37,669 bases of DNA, taken from Nocardia uniformis NBRC 13702. Lineage in GTDB: Bacteria > Actinomycetota > Actinomycetes > Mycobacteriales > Mycobacteriaceae. This document shows, one piece after another, positions 17,664-24,493 of the stretch; the first letter of the stretch is position 1; each line of letters opens with the position of its first letter. The stretch spans positions 1 to 37,669 of the forward strand of contig NZ_BDCE01000095.1 in the NCBI RefSeq assembly GCF_001613345.1, in the 5' to 3' direction. Made by a program: the position numbers and the translations under genes. A model generated the notes under the pieces. It saw only the letters and a list, made by a program, of their open reading frames with translations. It was not told the DNA's origin and searched no databases.

Positions 17664-18522
17664 CCACCCGCACCGTCGTGGTCGTACCCCAAATAGCCAG
17701 GGACAGGAAGAAATCGAGAATATTCACCAGCACGATGGCGGCGCGCACCGCGCGCCCCACGGCCACGCCGACACCGGCCGGACCGCCGGTCGCGGTGAAG
17801 CCGTAGTAGCAGTGCACCAGGATGATGACGAATGCGAATACCAGCACTTTGACGAACGAATAGAGCACGTCTTCAGGTGGTAGGAACAAACTGAAATAGT
17901 GGTCGTATGAGCCGCTGGATTGGCCATTGAAATAGATGCTGATGGATCTCGACGCCAGGTAGGTACCCAGCAGGCCGACGATATACAGCGGAATGACGGC
18001 CAGGAATCCAGCGATTACCCGGGTACTCACCAGAAATGGCACGCCCGGCACCGCCATCACCTCGAGTGCGTCGATCTCCTCGGAGATCCGCATGGCACCC
18101 AGTTGTGCGGTGAAGCCACAGCCGACCGTGGCCGACAATGCCAGTGCCGCAACGAGGGGCGCGAGTTCACGGGTATTGATGTAGCCGGTCAGGAAGCCGG
18201 TCAGCACCCCGGAGCCGAGCGCGTCGAGGGCCTTGAAGCCCTGCAGGCCCACGACCACGCCGACCGACGCCGACATGAAGACAATGACGCCGATGGTGCC
18301 GCCGATCACCGCCAGCGCACCCGAACCGAAGGTCACCTCGGCCAGCAGCCGCATGACCTCCTTGCGGTAATGCACTGCGGTACGCGGAATCCAAGCAATG
18401 GCCCGCGTATAGAACGACATCTGATCGCCCGCTTGATCGATGATCTTCACGGGGGCTTTCAGCACACCGGTAACCCGGCGCGCCGACCGTTTGATTGCGG
18501 TGGAGCGCTGCGAAACAACCAT
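17656..18522 (-). CDS. yrbEB: YrbEB / MlaE-family permease of the Mce transporter
   Basis: The product is 288 aa. It is an integral membrane permease with five or six predicted hydrophobic segments after a basic N-terminus (IKRSARRVTGVLKAP). The MlaE signature EEIDALEVMAVPGVPFLVST is present in the cytoplasmic loop that contacts the ATPase, followed by GFLAVIPLYIVGLLGTYLASR. It pairs with YrbEA to form the inner-membrane channel that receives lipid from the Mce tunnel. The start is ATG 18522, 3 nt after the yrbEA stop. Confidence 0.95.
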   Translation of the reverse strand: MVVSQRSTAIKRSARRVTGVLKAPVKIIDQAGDQMSFYTRAIAWIPRTAVHYRKEVMRLLAEVTFGSGALAVIGGTIGVIVFMSASVGVVVGLQGFKALDALGSGVLTGFLTGYINTRELAPLVAALALSATVGCGFTAQLGAMRISEEIDALEVMAVPGVPFLVSTRVIAGFLAVIPLYIVGLLGTYLASRSISIYFNGQSSGSYDHYFSLFLPPEDVLYSFVKVLVFAFVIILVHCYYGFTATGGPAGVGVAVGRAVRAAIVLVNILDFFLSLAIWGTTTTVRVAG

Positions 18523-18525
18523 GGA

Positions 18526-19320
18526 TCAGGCGCCCTTGGCCGGGACGACCTGAAGATAGATCAGGGTCAGAATCAGGTTGAGGAAGAAGAGGACCAGGAA
18601 TGTGATCACGACCGATTGATTCACCGCTTCACCGACTCCCTTCGGGCCCCCCTTCGGATGCAACCCCTTGTACGAGGCGATTACCCCCGCGACCAGACCG
18701 AAGATGACCGCCTTGATCTCACCGATCCACAGATCGGGCAGCTGCGCCAGCGCGGAGAAGGAAGCCAGGTACGCGCCCGGGCTACCGCCCTGCAGACCCA
18801 CATTGAAGAAGTAGCCGCCCGCGATACCGACCACCGATACGAGTCCGTTGAGCAGTAGCGCCACCAGCATCATGCCCAATACCCGCGGCACCACGAGGCG
18901 GTGAATGGGATCGATGCCGAGCACCTCCATCGCGTCGATCTCCTCGCGAATGGTGCGCGAGCCGAGATCGGCGGCGACGGCCGAGCCGGCGGCCCCGGCG
19001 ATGATCAACGCGGTCACCACCGGAGCCGCTTGCTGGACGGTTGCGAGCACACTCGTCGCGCCGGTGAACGACTCCGCACCGAGCTGCTTGATGAGCGAGC
19101 CGGTCTGCAGAGCCACGACGGCGCCGAACGGGATTGCCACCAGAGCGGCGGGAAGTATCGACACACTCGCGATGAACCACGACTGCTCGATGAACTCCCG
19201 CCACTGGAAGGGTCGACGAAAAGTCTTGCGCACCACATCGAGAAGGAGTGCGAAGATGTTGCCAGCCTGAGCAAGACCCGACTCGACCGGTGTGCGCAGC
19301 CGTGTCAGGGGTTTGGTCAC
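18526..19320 (-). CDS. yrbEA: YrbEA / MlaE-family permease of the Mce transporter
   Basis: The product is 264 aa. It is a membrane permease with the MlaE motif REEIDAMEVLGIDPIHRLVV, the GSAVAADLGSRTI segment before it, and hydrophobic helices before and after. The C-terminal loop carries GLHPKGGPKGVGEAVNQSVV, conserved in the YrbEA branch. It forms a heterodimer with YrbEB and couples to MceG. The start is GTG 19320 (MTKPLTRLRTP), only 10 nt after the mceG stop, with a weak ribosome-binding site; coupling to mceG translation is likely. Confidence 0.95.
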   Translation of the reverse strand: MTKPLTRLRTPVESGLAQAGNIFALLLDVVRKTFRRPFQWREFIEQSWFIASVSILPAALVAIPFGAVVALQTGSLIKQLGAESFTGATSVLATVQQAAPVVTALIIAGAAGSAVAADLGSRTIREEIDAMEVLGIDPIHRLVVPRVLGMMLVALLLNGLVSVVGIAGGYFFNVGLQGGSPGAYLASFSALAQLPDLWIGEIKAVIFGLVAGVIASYKGLHPKGGPKGVGEAVNQSVVITFLVLFFLNLILTLIYLQVVPAKGA

Positions 19321-19330
19321 CCGGCGTATG

Positions 19331-20386
19331 TTACCCGTTAGTCAGGTCGTGTCTAACCGTGGTGTCGAACGCGCCCTGGTAGGCGGGAATTACCTGCGTG
19401 TCGCCATCACCGTTCGCGTCCAGCGACTCCTGGATGGCCACCTGCGCGCTATGCGGGAGGGTGTGCATGATCTGACGCACCCGCTCGCGGCGACGCTGGA
19501 CCGCCTGACGCACCGGCATACCGGGAGTTGCCCGCATCTGCGGGATGATGCCCTCGACCTCTTCGGTCCCGTGGTTATGGCCCGCGTCGGCGAGCGCTTG
19601 CTCGCGCGCCATCTGGGTCTCGTCCTTCTCCTCGGACATACCGATCGGGCCGATCATGCGGCCGTTGAGGAACTGCTTGACGACCGGCTCGTCCGAAGTG
19701 AGCAGCACCTCACGCGGGCCGAACATGACCAGCTGGCGGCGGAACAGCATGCCGATATTGTCGGGCACGAGGCGGGCCAGGTTGATGTTGTGCGTCACGA
19801 TCAGAATCGTGGCGTCGATCTGGGCATTGATATCGATGAGCAGCTGCGACAGGTACGTGGTGCGGACCGGGTCCAGACCGGAGTCGGGCTCATCGACCAG
19901 GATGATCTGCGGGTCCAGCACGAGAGCACGGGCCAGGCCCGCGCGCTTGCGCATACCACCGGAGATCTCACCGGGGAGCTTGCCTTCCGCACCGAGCAGA
20001 CCGGTCAGCTCGAGCTTCTCCATAACGATCTTCTTGATATCGGACTCGGACTTCTTCGTGTGCTCCCGCAGCGGGAAGGCCACGTTGTCATAGAGATTCA
20101 TCGAGCCGAACAGCGCGCCGTCCTGGAACAGGACGCCGAACAGTTTGCGGATCTCGTAGAGCTCCTTATTGGAGCACGTGGTGATGTCGGTGCCGTCGAT
20201 GTAGATCGAGCCGCGCTCCGGGCGCAGCAGACCGATCAACGATTTCAAAAAGACGGATTTACCAGTACCGGAAGGGCCGAGCAGAGCGCTGACTTCCCCC
20301 GTAGGCAGGGTCAAGGTGACATCCTGCCAAATTCGCTGCGAGCCGAACGACTTGGTGATGCCTTCGGTCCTGACCTCGACGCCCAC
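19331..20386 (-). CDS. mceG: MceG (Mkl) ATPase of Mce lipid importers
   Basis: The product is 351 aa and energises Mce/YrbE lipid uptake. Visible are Walker A GPSGTGKS (about 37-44), the Q-loop in LFGVLFQDGALFGSMNLYDN, signature ISGGMRKRAGLARAL, Walker B IILVDEPDSGLDP and the H-loop VTHNINLAR. The family-specific C-terminal extension (IGPIGMSEEKDE ... MHTLP) is very close to M. tuberculosis Mkl/Rv0655, which also lies between rplJL and rpoB. I favour GTG 20386 (MGVEVRTEGITKSFG), preceded by GGAGG at 5 nt; GTG 20398 would add four residues. It is the first gene of the lipid-import operon. Mycobacteria usually keep mkl apart from mce operons. Confidence 0.96.
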   Translation of the reverse strand: MGVEVRTEGITKSFGSQRIWQDVTLTLPTGEVSALLGPSGTGKSVFLKSLIGLLRPERGSIYIDGTDITTCSNKELYEIRKLFGVLFQDGALFGSMNLYDNVAFPLREHTKKSESDIKKIVMEKLELTGLLGAEGKLPGEISGGMRKRAGLARALVLDPQIILVDEPDSGLDPVRTTYLSQLLIDINAQIDATILIVTHNINLARLVPDNIGMLFRRQLVMFGPREVLLTSDEPVVKQFLNGRMIGPIGMSEEKDETQMAREQALADAGHNHGTEEVEGIIPQMRATPGMPVRQAVQRRRERVRQIMHTLPHSAQVAIQESLDANGDGDTQVIPAYQGAFDTTVRHDLTNG

Positions 20387-20640
20387 GCCTACCTCCACAA
20401 TTCTCCGACGAGCGCACTACTGCGGGACACGGAACAATGCGCGGTGTGCCGCATCACAGTAGGTTGGGTCACTGTATCGCATAAGCACCGTCTCGGACAC
20501 CGGGACCTGACTCGCGAGTAGAAACAACCGCTCACATCCCCCGATCACGGCGTAATCACGACGACAATACCGCGATTCGGCCGCCCGAGCCCCCGTCATT
20601 GCCGGTTGCCCGAGACGCGCAGAGCGGAGTCCCGAGACGC

Positions 20641-20675
20641 GAAAAGAGCGGTCCCACAAGGGGACCGCTCTTTTC
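20641..20675 (-). terminator. Intrinsic terminator downstream of rplJL
   Basis: A perfect 15-bp inverted repeat (GAAAAGAGCGGTCCC and complement) with a 5-nt loop carries T4 at the 3' side on either strand. It separates the rplJL transcript from the mceG operon. The remainder of 20387-20640 presumably holds the mceG promoter, but no -35/-10 pair was convincing (a TACAGT near 20470 lacks a -35). A 22-bp degenerate direct repeat (CCCGAGACGCG...) lies at about 20608-20650. Confidence 0.88.
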
Positions 20676-20775
20676 TGCAAGTCGGACCGAGTCGCACCGG
20701 CATTGCCCGTGCGCACTCGCCCTCGGGGTTTCAGGGGCAGAACCCTTGCTGTCCCGAGGATCCCGCCACCCGGGG

Positions 20776-20799
20776 TTTCAGGGGCGTAAGCCCCTGAAA
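20776..20799 (-). terminator. Hairpin immediately downstream of rplL
   Basis: A perfect 10-bp inverted repeat TTTCAGGGGC / GCCCCTGAAA with a GTAA loop sits 22 nt beyond the rplL stop. A related but less symmetric copy of its surroundings (CGGGGTTTCAGGGGC ... GTCCCGAG) lies at 20722-20759, so this stretch contains a duplicated stem-loop cassette. Confidence 0.65.
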
Positions 20800-20820
20800 G
20801 TCCCGAGAGTTGGGGGATTC

Positions 20821-21198
20821 TTACTTGACGGTGATCTTGGCGCCGGCCTCTTCGAGCTTGGCCTTGGCGGCGTCGGCCGCGTCCTTGGCAACCTTCTCCA
20901 GGATCGCCTTCGGGGCGCCCTCGACCAGGTCCTTGGCTTCCTTCAGACCCAGGCCGGAGACGATCTCGCGAACGACCTTGATGACCTGGATCTTCTTGTC
21001 GCCGGCCGACTCCAGGACGACGTCGAACTCGTCCTGCTCTTCGGCAGCCTCGACGGGCGCAGCGCCACCGGCGGCGGCGACGGCGACCGGAGCGGCAGCG
21101 GTGACCTCGAACTTGTCCTCGAACGCCTTCACGAACTCGGACAGCTCGAGCAGGGTCATGCCACTGAAGGTTTCGAGCAGCTCTTCGACGTTAGCCAT
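20821..21198 (-). CDS. rplL: 50S ribosomal protein L7/L12
   Basis: The product is 125 aa, the usual length. It has an N-terminal dimerisation domain (ELLETFSGMTLLELSEFVKAFEDKF), an Ala-rich hinge (AAPVAVAAAGGAAPVEAAEEQ) and a C-terminal factor-binding domain (DVVLESAGDKKIQVIKVVRE; GLGLKEAKDLVEGAP). It forms the ribosome stalk that recruits translational GTPases, anchored by L10 from the upstream gene. The start is ATG 21198 with AAAGGAAA upstream; it follows rplJ by 65 nt. Confidence 0.98.
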   Translation of the reverse strand: MANVEELLETFSGMTLLELSEFVKAFEDKFEVTAAAPVAVAAAGGAAPVEAAEEQDEFDVVLESAGDKKIQVIKVVREIVSGLGLKEAKDLVEGAPKAILEKVAKDAADAAKAKLEEAGAKITVK

Positions 21199-21263
21199 GG
21201 TGTTTCCTTTCGATGGGTGTCGTCACCGCACGAGCGGCGACGAAATAGCTTTGGGGCAGAGAC

Positions 21264-21833
21264 TTATTCGGCGTCGGCCGCGGGAGCGTCGGCAGCCGGA
21301 GCGGCGGCAGCGCCACCCTCGTTCGCCTTCTTCTCCTCGAGGGCCGCAAGCAGGCGAGCGACCTGGTTGCCGGGCGCGGCGAACAGCGCCGCGGCCTTCG
21401 ACAGGTTGCCCTTCATGGCACCGGCCAGCTTGGCCAGCAGCACCTCGCGGGACTCCAGGTCGGCGATCCGCTCAACTTCGGACACGGACAGCGCGACGCC
21501 GTCCATGTAGCCGCCCTTGATGATCAGCGCCTTGTTGTCCTTGGCGAAAGCCTTGAGCGCCTTCGCGGCATCGACCGGCTCACCCTTGATGAAGGTGATA
21601 GCGGTCGGACCGACGAACAAGTCATCCAGGCCAGCGACGCCCGCCTCAGCGGCAGCCAGCTTGACCAGGGTGTTCTTGGCGACGGAGTAAGTGGCGTCCG
21701 CGCCGAGGTCGCGTCGCAGCTGCGAGATCTTGCCGACGGACAGGCCACGGTATTCCGTGATAACTGTGGCCGTGGAGGACCGGAACTGCTCCGCGATCTC
21801 CGCAACCGCGGTGACCTTCTCTGGTTTTGCCAT
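21264..21833 (-). CDS. rplJ: 50S ribosomal protein L10
   Basis: The product is 189 aa: an rRNA-binding N-terminal domain (KVTAVAEIAEQFRSSTATVI, then YRGLSVGKISQLRRDL) and a C-terminal helix that carries L7/L12 dimers, with an actinobacterial Ala-rich tail (EGGAAAAPAADAPAADAE). The start is ATG 21833, 6 nt after AGGAGG; the longer reading into the leader is not protein-like. The gene is preceded by an L10-type leader with a terminator-like hairpin, consistent with feedback control by the L10-L12 complex. Confidence 0.98.
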   Translation of the reverse strand: MAKPEKVTAVAEIAEQFRSSTATVITEYRGLSVGKISQLRRDLGADATYSVAKNTLVKLAAAEAGVAGLDDLFVGPTAITFIKGEPVDAAKALKAFAKDNKALIIKGGYMDGVALSVSEVERIADLESREVLLAKLAGAMKGNLSKAAALFAAPGNQVARLLAALEEKKANEGGAAAAPAADAPAADAE

Positions 21834-21904
21834 ACTTCGCCTCCTCTCTGGATGGTCGGTTCTCGATGAACTACCGACTCCGGAGGAAAGAACGCCCGCA
21901 GACA

Positions 21905-22062
21905 AAGCAAACGCCCCGGACGCAGAGGTCCCGGGGCGTGAAAGAAACATATGGCGATTACTCGCGAAATGCTTCCCAACCTCGGCTCTCCCTGCGTGGG
22001 CCGCCGGCAATATCGCCGGACCTTCGCCTGCCTCGCGGCAGCAACCAACGGTCTTCGGTAGA
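21905..22062 (-). promoter_or_regulatory. Ribosomal protein L10 leader with attenuator-like hairpin
   Basis: The rplJ 5' region on the minus strand contains CTGCC-GCGA-GGCAG (22028-22041), CCGGC-GATATT-GCCGG (22004-22019), a CACGCAGGGAGA internal segment, and finally a 9-bp stem ACGCCCCGG (21911-21919 with 21931-21939) followed by TTTGCTTTGT. Order and the terminator-like end match the known L10 leader class in which the L10(L12)4 complex binds the mRNA. Exact boundaries are approximate. Confidence 0.6.
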
Positions 22063-22101
22063 ACGATGTGGGGTGATAGTCGAACAAACTCGTCGACGAC
22101 C

Positions 22102-22138
22102 GTTCAACAGACTAGCGGAACACCCCACCATCTGCCAA
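22102..22138 (-). promoter_or_regulatory. Probable rplJL promoter
   Basis: On the minus strand TTGGCA (22133-22138) is followed at 18 bp by TAGTCT (22109-22114), fitting TANNNT. Transcription would start near 22102, giving a leader of about 270 nt, the right size for the L10 leader. The -35 box overlaps the region just after the small ORF ending at 22146. Confidence 0.5.
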
Positions 22139-22145
22139 AACGGGG

Positions 22146-22304
22146 TCACCTCGACTCGGTCACAGACTCCCGCCATTGCCGCGCCCATGCACTGTCCCGC
22201 AGGACGGACCAGGGCAGTCCTCGGATCTCCGGAGGAACCGGAACCACACCAGCTAGCGCGATCAGGTCAATCTCGTATGGGCTGTCGAGCCACCCGCTGT
22301 CCAC
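22146..22304 (-). CDS. Small hypothetical protein downstream of vapC
   Basis: A 52-codon frame starts at GTG 22304, 6 nt after AGGAGG, and ends with TGA. The predicted protein has ordinary composition: starts MDSGWLDSPYEIDLIALAG, then VVPVPPEIRGLPWSVLRDSA, then WARQWRESVTESR. It contains four Trp and an amphipathic C-terminal half, with no membrane span or signal peptide. It begins 31 nt after the vapC stop on the same strand, so it may be cotranscribed with vapBC. I do not recognise a family. The strong ribosome-binding site and protein-like composition argue that it is translated; the short length means chance cannot be excluded. Confidence 0.5.
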   Translation of the reverse strand: MDSGWLDSPYEIDLIALAGVVPVPPEIRGLPWSVLRDSAWARQWRESVTESR

Positions 22305-22334
22305 TATTCCCCTCCTACTTCCGATACGAATTCT

Positions 22335-22748
22335 CTAGACCGTCCCGGCAGGCACGACCCACCGGGAGTGCTGGCCGGTATGCACGGCGATGGTGTCGAA
22401 GTCGTTGTCGTAATGCAGGACAGCCAGTCCGTGGTGTCGCGCGGTAACCGCAACGATGAGATCAGCAATGGATGCACATCGGTGCTGCCCGGCGTCCGTA
22501 AGCGCCGATTGCACCGCCGATGTCAGTGCCCACAGGTCATCCGGTGTGTCCACCCATTCCAGCGAGGCGCGGAGATTCTCCTCTATTCGCGCACGGTCAT
22601 CGCCGTTGCGCGCGGAGTACAGCATCTCCAGTTCGGTCACCCCGCAGATATGCACGAGGGCCCGATCCATCAGTGGCACAAGGACTTCACGAACAGGTGC
22701 CAGATGTAGCCGCGCGAGTGCGCTCTTGTCGACCAAGAACCGGCTCAC
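22335..22748 (-). CDS. vapC: VapC-type PIN-domain ribonuclease toxin
   Basis: The product is 137 aa, a normal VapC length. PIN-domain acidic residues are visible: Asp7 in FLVDKSA, Glu39 in VTELEML, Asp96 in SIADLIVAVTA and Asp114/Asp116 in LHYDNDFD; these bind the catalytic Mg/Mn. VapC toxins cleave tRNA or rRNA, but the target cannot be predicted here. The start is GTG 22748, whose GTGA overlaps the vapB stop by 4 nt; an upstream GTG at 22754 is an alternative. The pair interrupts the ribosomal cluster between rplA and rplJ. Confidence 0.9.
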   Translation of the reverse strand: MSRFLVDKSALARLHLAPVREVLVPLMDRALVHICGVTELEMLYSARNGDDRARIEENLRASLEWVDTPDDLWALTSAVQSALTDAGQHRCASIADLIVAVTARHHGLAVLHYDNDFDTIAVHTGQHSRWVVPAGTV

Positions 22749-22951
22749 CCCCACAGGCGGTCCTCCGCTCCCGGTTCCAGCAATGCGGCGAAAGCGCCGT
22801 CTTCTGCCAGATCAACCAGTCTGCGAACGGAATCGATCCGGATTACCTCGCGCAGTGCGGCGTCGATGGTGTCCCGGAGTGTTTCGGTGCCAAGGATCGC
22901 CTTGGCACGATCTAGTTTGGTCGGATCCACTTCCACGCTGGTCTTAGCCAT
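22745..22951 (-). CDS. vapB: VapB-type antitoxin
   Basis: The product is 68 aa. An N-terminal ribbon-helix-helix-like DNA-binding segment (MAKTSVEVDPTKLDRAKAIL, then GTETLRDTIDAALREVIR) is followed by a C-terminal toxin-binding tail (LVDLAEDGAFAALLEPGAED). The start is ATG 22951, 5 nt after GGAGG, and the stop overlaps vapC. As in other VapBC systems it should neutralise VapC and repress its own promoter; the 8-bp inverted repeat at 22965-22991 is the natural operator candidate. Confidence 0.9.
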   Translation of the reverse strand: MAKTSVEVDPTKLDRAKAILGTETLRDTIDAALREVIRIDSVRRLVDLAEDGAFAALLEPGAEDRLWG

Positions 22952-22964
22952 AGCAACCTCCTCT

Positions 22965-22991
22965 ATATCTAGTCCCAGTGTATCTAGATAT
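22965..22991 (-). promoter_or_regulatory. Putative VapBC operator/promoter
   Basis: Perfect arms ATATCTAG (22965-22972) and CTAGATAT (22984-22991) are separated by 11 bp, in an AT-rich island of an otherwise GC-rich region, 14-40 nt upstream of vapB. The position and symmetry fit autorepression by a ribbon-helix-helix antitoxin. Confidence 0.6.
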
Positions 22992-23041
22992 CTCAGGTTG
23001 TGGGTATCAGACATCAATTTTGGGTTCAACCGGCAATACAC

Positions 23042-23077
23042 GAAGGGCCGGGACGGGGATTCCCGTACCGGCCCTTC
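23042..23077 (-). terminator. Terminator hairpin of the rplKA transcript
   Basis: Arms GAAGGGCCGG and CCGGCCCTTC (10 bp) enclose a second ACGGG/CCCGT pairing, giving an almost continuous stem 37 nt after the rplA stop. The following minus-strand sequence is only weakly T-rich (GTGTATTG). Confidence 0.75.
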
Positions 23078-23113
23078 AGGCTATTGCGTTGCTACGCAAG
23101 TTCCGCGAAGAAG

Positions 23114-23824
23114 TCAGTCCTCTTCGGCGTAGTTGCGGGTGCGGTTCGGATCCACCGGGATGCCCGGTCCGGTGTTCGTCGAGAACGTCACCTTCTTGAC
23201 GTAGCGGCCCTTCGCAGTGGAGGGCTTGACGCGCAGGATCTCTTCGAGGGCAGCGCCGTAGTTCTCCGCCAGCTTCTTGTCGTCGAAAGACGCCTTGCCG
23301 ATGACGAAGTGCAGGTTGGCCTGCTTGTCGACGCGGAAGTTGATCTTGCCGCCCTTGATCTCGTTGACAGCCTTCGCCACATCGGGGGTGACGGTGCCGG
23401 TCTTCGGGTTCGGCATCAGGCCACGCGGGCCCAGCACACGAGCGATACGACCGACCTTGGCCATCTGATCCGGGGTGGCGATGGCGGCATCGAATTCCAG
23501 CCAGCCGCCCTGGATGCGCTCGATCAGGTCCTCGGCGCCAACGGCGTCCGCACCGGCGGCCTCGGCCTCGGCGGCCTTGTCGCCGACGGCGAACACGATG
23601 ACGCGGGCGGTCTTACCGGTGCCGTGCGGCAGGTTGACCGTGCCACGGACCATCTGATCAGCCTTGCGGGGATCGACACCGAGACGGACGGCAACCTCGA
23701 CGGTCGCGTCGGTCTTCTTGGTGGAGGTCTCCTTCGCGAGCCGCACGGCGGCCAGCGGGGCGTAGAGCGAGTCGCGGTCGACCTTGGCGGCCGCCTCGAG
23801 ATAAGCCTTGCTTCGTTTTGCCAT
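23114..23824 (-). CDS. rplA: 50S ribosomal protein L1
   Basis: The product is 236 aa, standard for the family. It has the conserved stretch AAVRLAKETSTKKTDATVEV, the PHGTGKTARVIVFA segment, and the L1 signature MAKVGRIARVLGPRGLMPNP followed by KTGTVT, and it binds 23S rRNA at the E-site stalk. It can also act as a repressor of its own mRNA in many bacteria. The start is ATG 23824 with AGGACA upstream; it follows rplK by 78 nt. A C-terminal VDPNRTRNYAEED tail is typical of actinobacteria. Confidence 0.98.
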   Translation of the reverse strand: MAKRSKAYLEAAAKVDRDSLYAPLAAVRLAKETSTKKTDATVEVAVRLGVDPRKADQMVRGTVNLPHGTGKTARVIVFAVGDKAAEAEAAGADAVGAEDLIERIQGGWLEFDAAIATPDQMAKVGRIARVLGPRGLMPNPKTGTVTPDVAKAVNEIKGGKINFRVDKQANLHFVIGKASFDDKKLAENYGAALEEILRVKPSTAKGRYVKKVTFSTNTGPGIPVDPNRTRNYAEED

Positions 23825-23902
23825 AATTCTCTGTCCTGTTCGTAAGTTCAGAAGTGGTTGCCGGGACTGGCCGTCCCTCCCACTCGAGCTGGAAGACTCG
23901 TA

Positions 23903-24337
23903 CTACCCGGTGACGGTGATACCCATCGAACGGGCGGTACCAGCGATGATCTTCGCCGCGGCGTCGATATCGTTGGCGTTCAGATCTTCCTGCTTGGTCT
24001 TGGCGATCTCACGGACCTGGTCCATGGTGACGGTCGCGACCTTGTTGCGGTGCGGCTCGGCCGAACCCTTCTGCACACCGGCGGCCTTCAGCAGCAGACG
24101 CGCGGCGGGCGGCGTCTTCAGCTTGAAGTCGAACGAGCGGTCTTCGTAGACCGTGATCTCGACCGGAATGACGTTGCCACGCTGCGACTCGGTCGCGGCG
24201 TTGTACGCCTTGCAGAACTCCATGATGTTGACGCCGTGCTGACCCAGCGCGGGGCCGACCGGCGGGGCCGGGTTAGCGGCACCGGCCTGGATCTGGAGCT
24301 TGATAAGCCCAGAGACCTTCTTCTTCTTCGGGGGCAT
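23903..24337 (-). CDS. rplK: 50S ribosomal protein L11
   Basis: The product is 144 aa. The N-terminal domain reads LIKLQIQAGAANPAPPVGPA with the two Pro residues of the thiostrepton-contact region, followed by LGQHGVNIMEFCKAYNAATE. The C-terminal rRNA-binding domain contains MDQVREIAKTKQEDLNANDI. It forms the GTPase-associated centre and is needed for RelA activation. The start is ATG 24337 with AAGGAAG 4 nt upstream. A 7-bp hairpin (CTTACGG/CCGTAAG) lies just upstream in the leader. Confidence 0.98.
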   Translation of the reverse strand: MPPKKKKVSGLIKLQIQAGAANPAPPVGPALGQHGVNIMEFCKAYNAATESQRGNVIPVEITVYEDRSFDFKLKTPPAARLLLKAAGVQKGSAEPHRNKVATVTMDQVREIAKTKQEDLNANDIDAAAKIIAGTARSMGITVTG

Positions 24338-24448
24338 CTTTCTTCCTTGGTTTAGGTTCCTTACGGATTCCCGTAAGCCTGCTCCGGACGCACCGCGGGC
24401 ATAGAACTGCCCGAGGCACAGCCCGCAAGTCTATGCGAACGAAAACAG

Positions 24449-24487
24449 GGCGGTGACACCGGCCCATTTCGGCCGGGCCACCGCCCC
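24449..24487 (-). terminator. Intrinsic terminator after nusG
   Basis: A composite stem (GGGCGGTG/CACCGCCC outer, CCGGCC/GGCCGG inner) is followed on the minus strand by TGTTTTCG. It sits 6 nt beyond nusG and before rplK, implying that secE-nusG and rplKA are at least partly separate transcripts. A CATAGA...TCTATG inverted repeat and a TTGCGG box at 24390-24436 may belong to an rplK promoter. Confidence 0.75.
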
Positions 24488-24493
24488 GATGCG

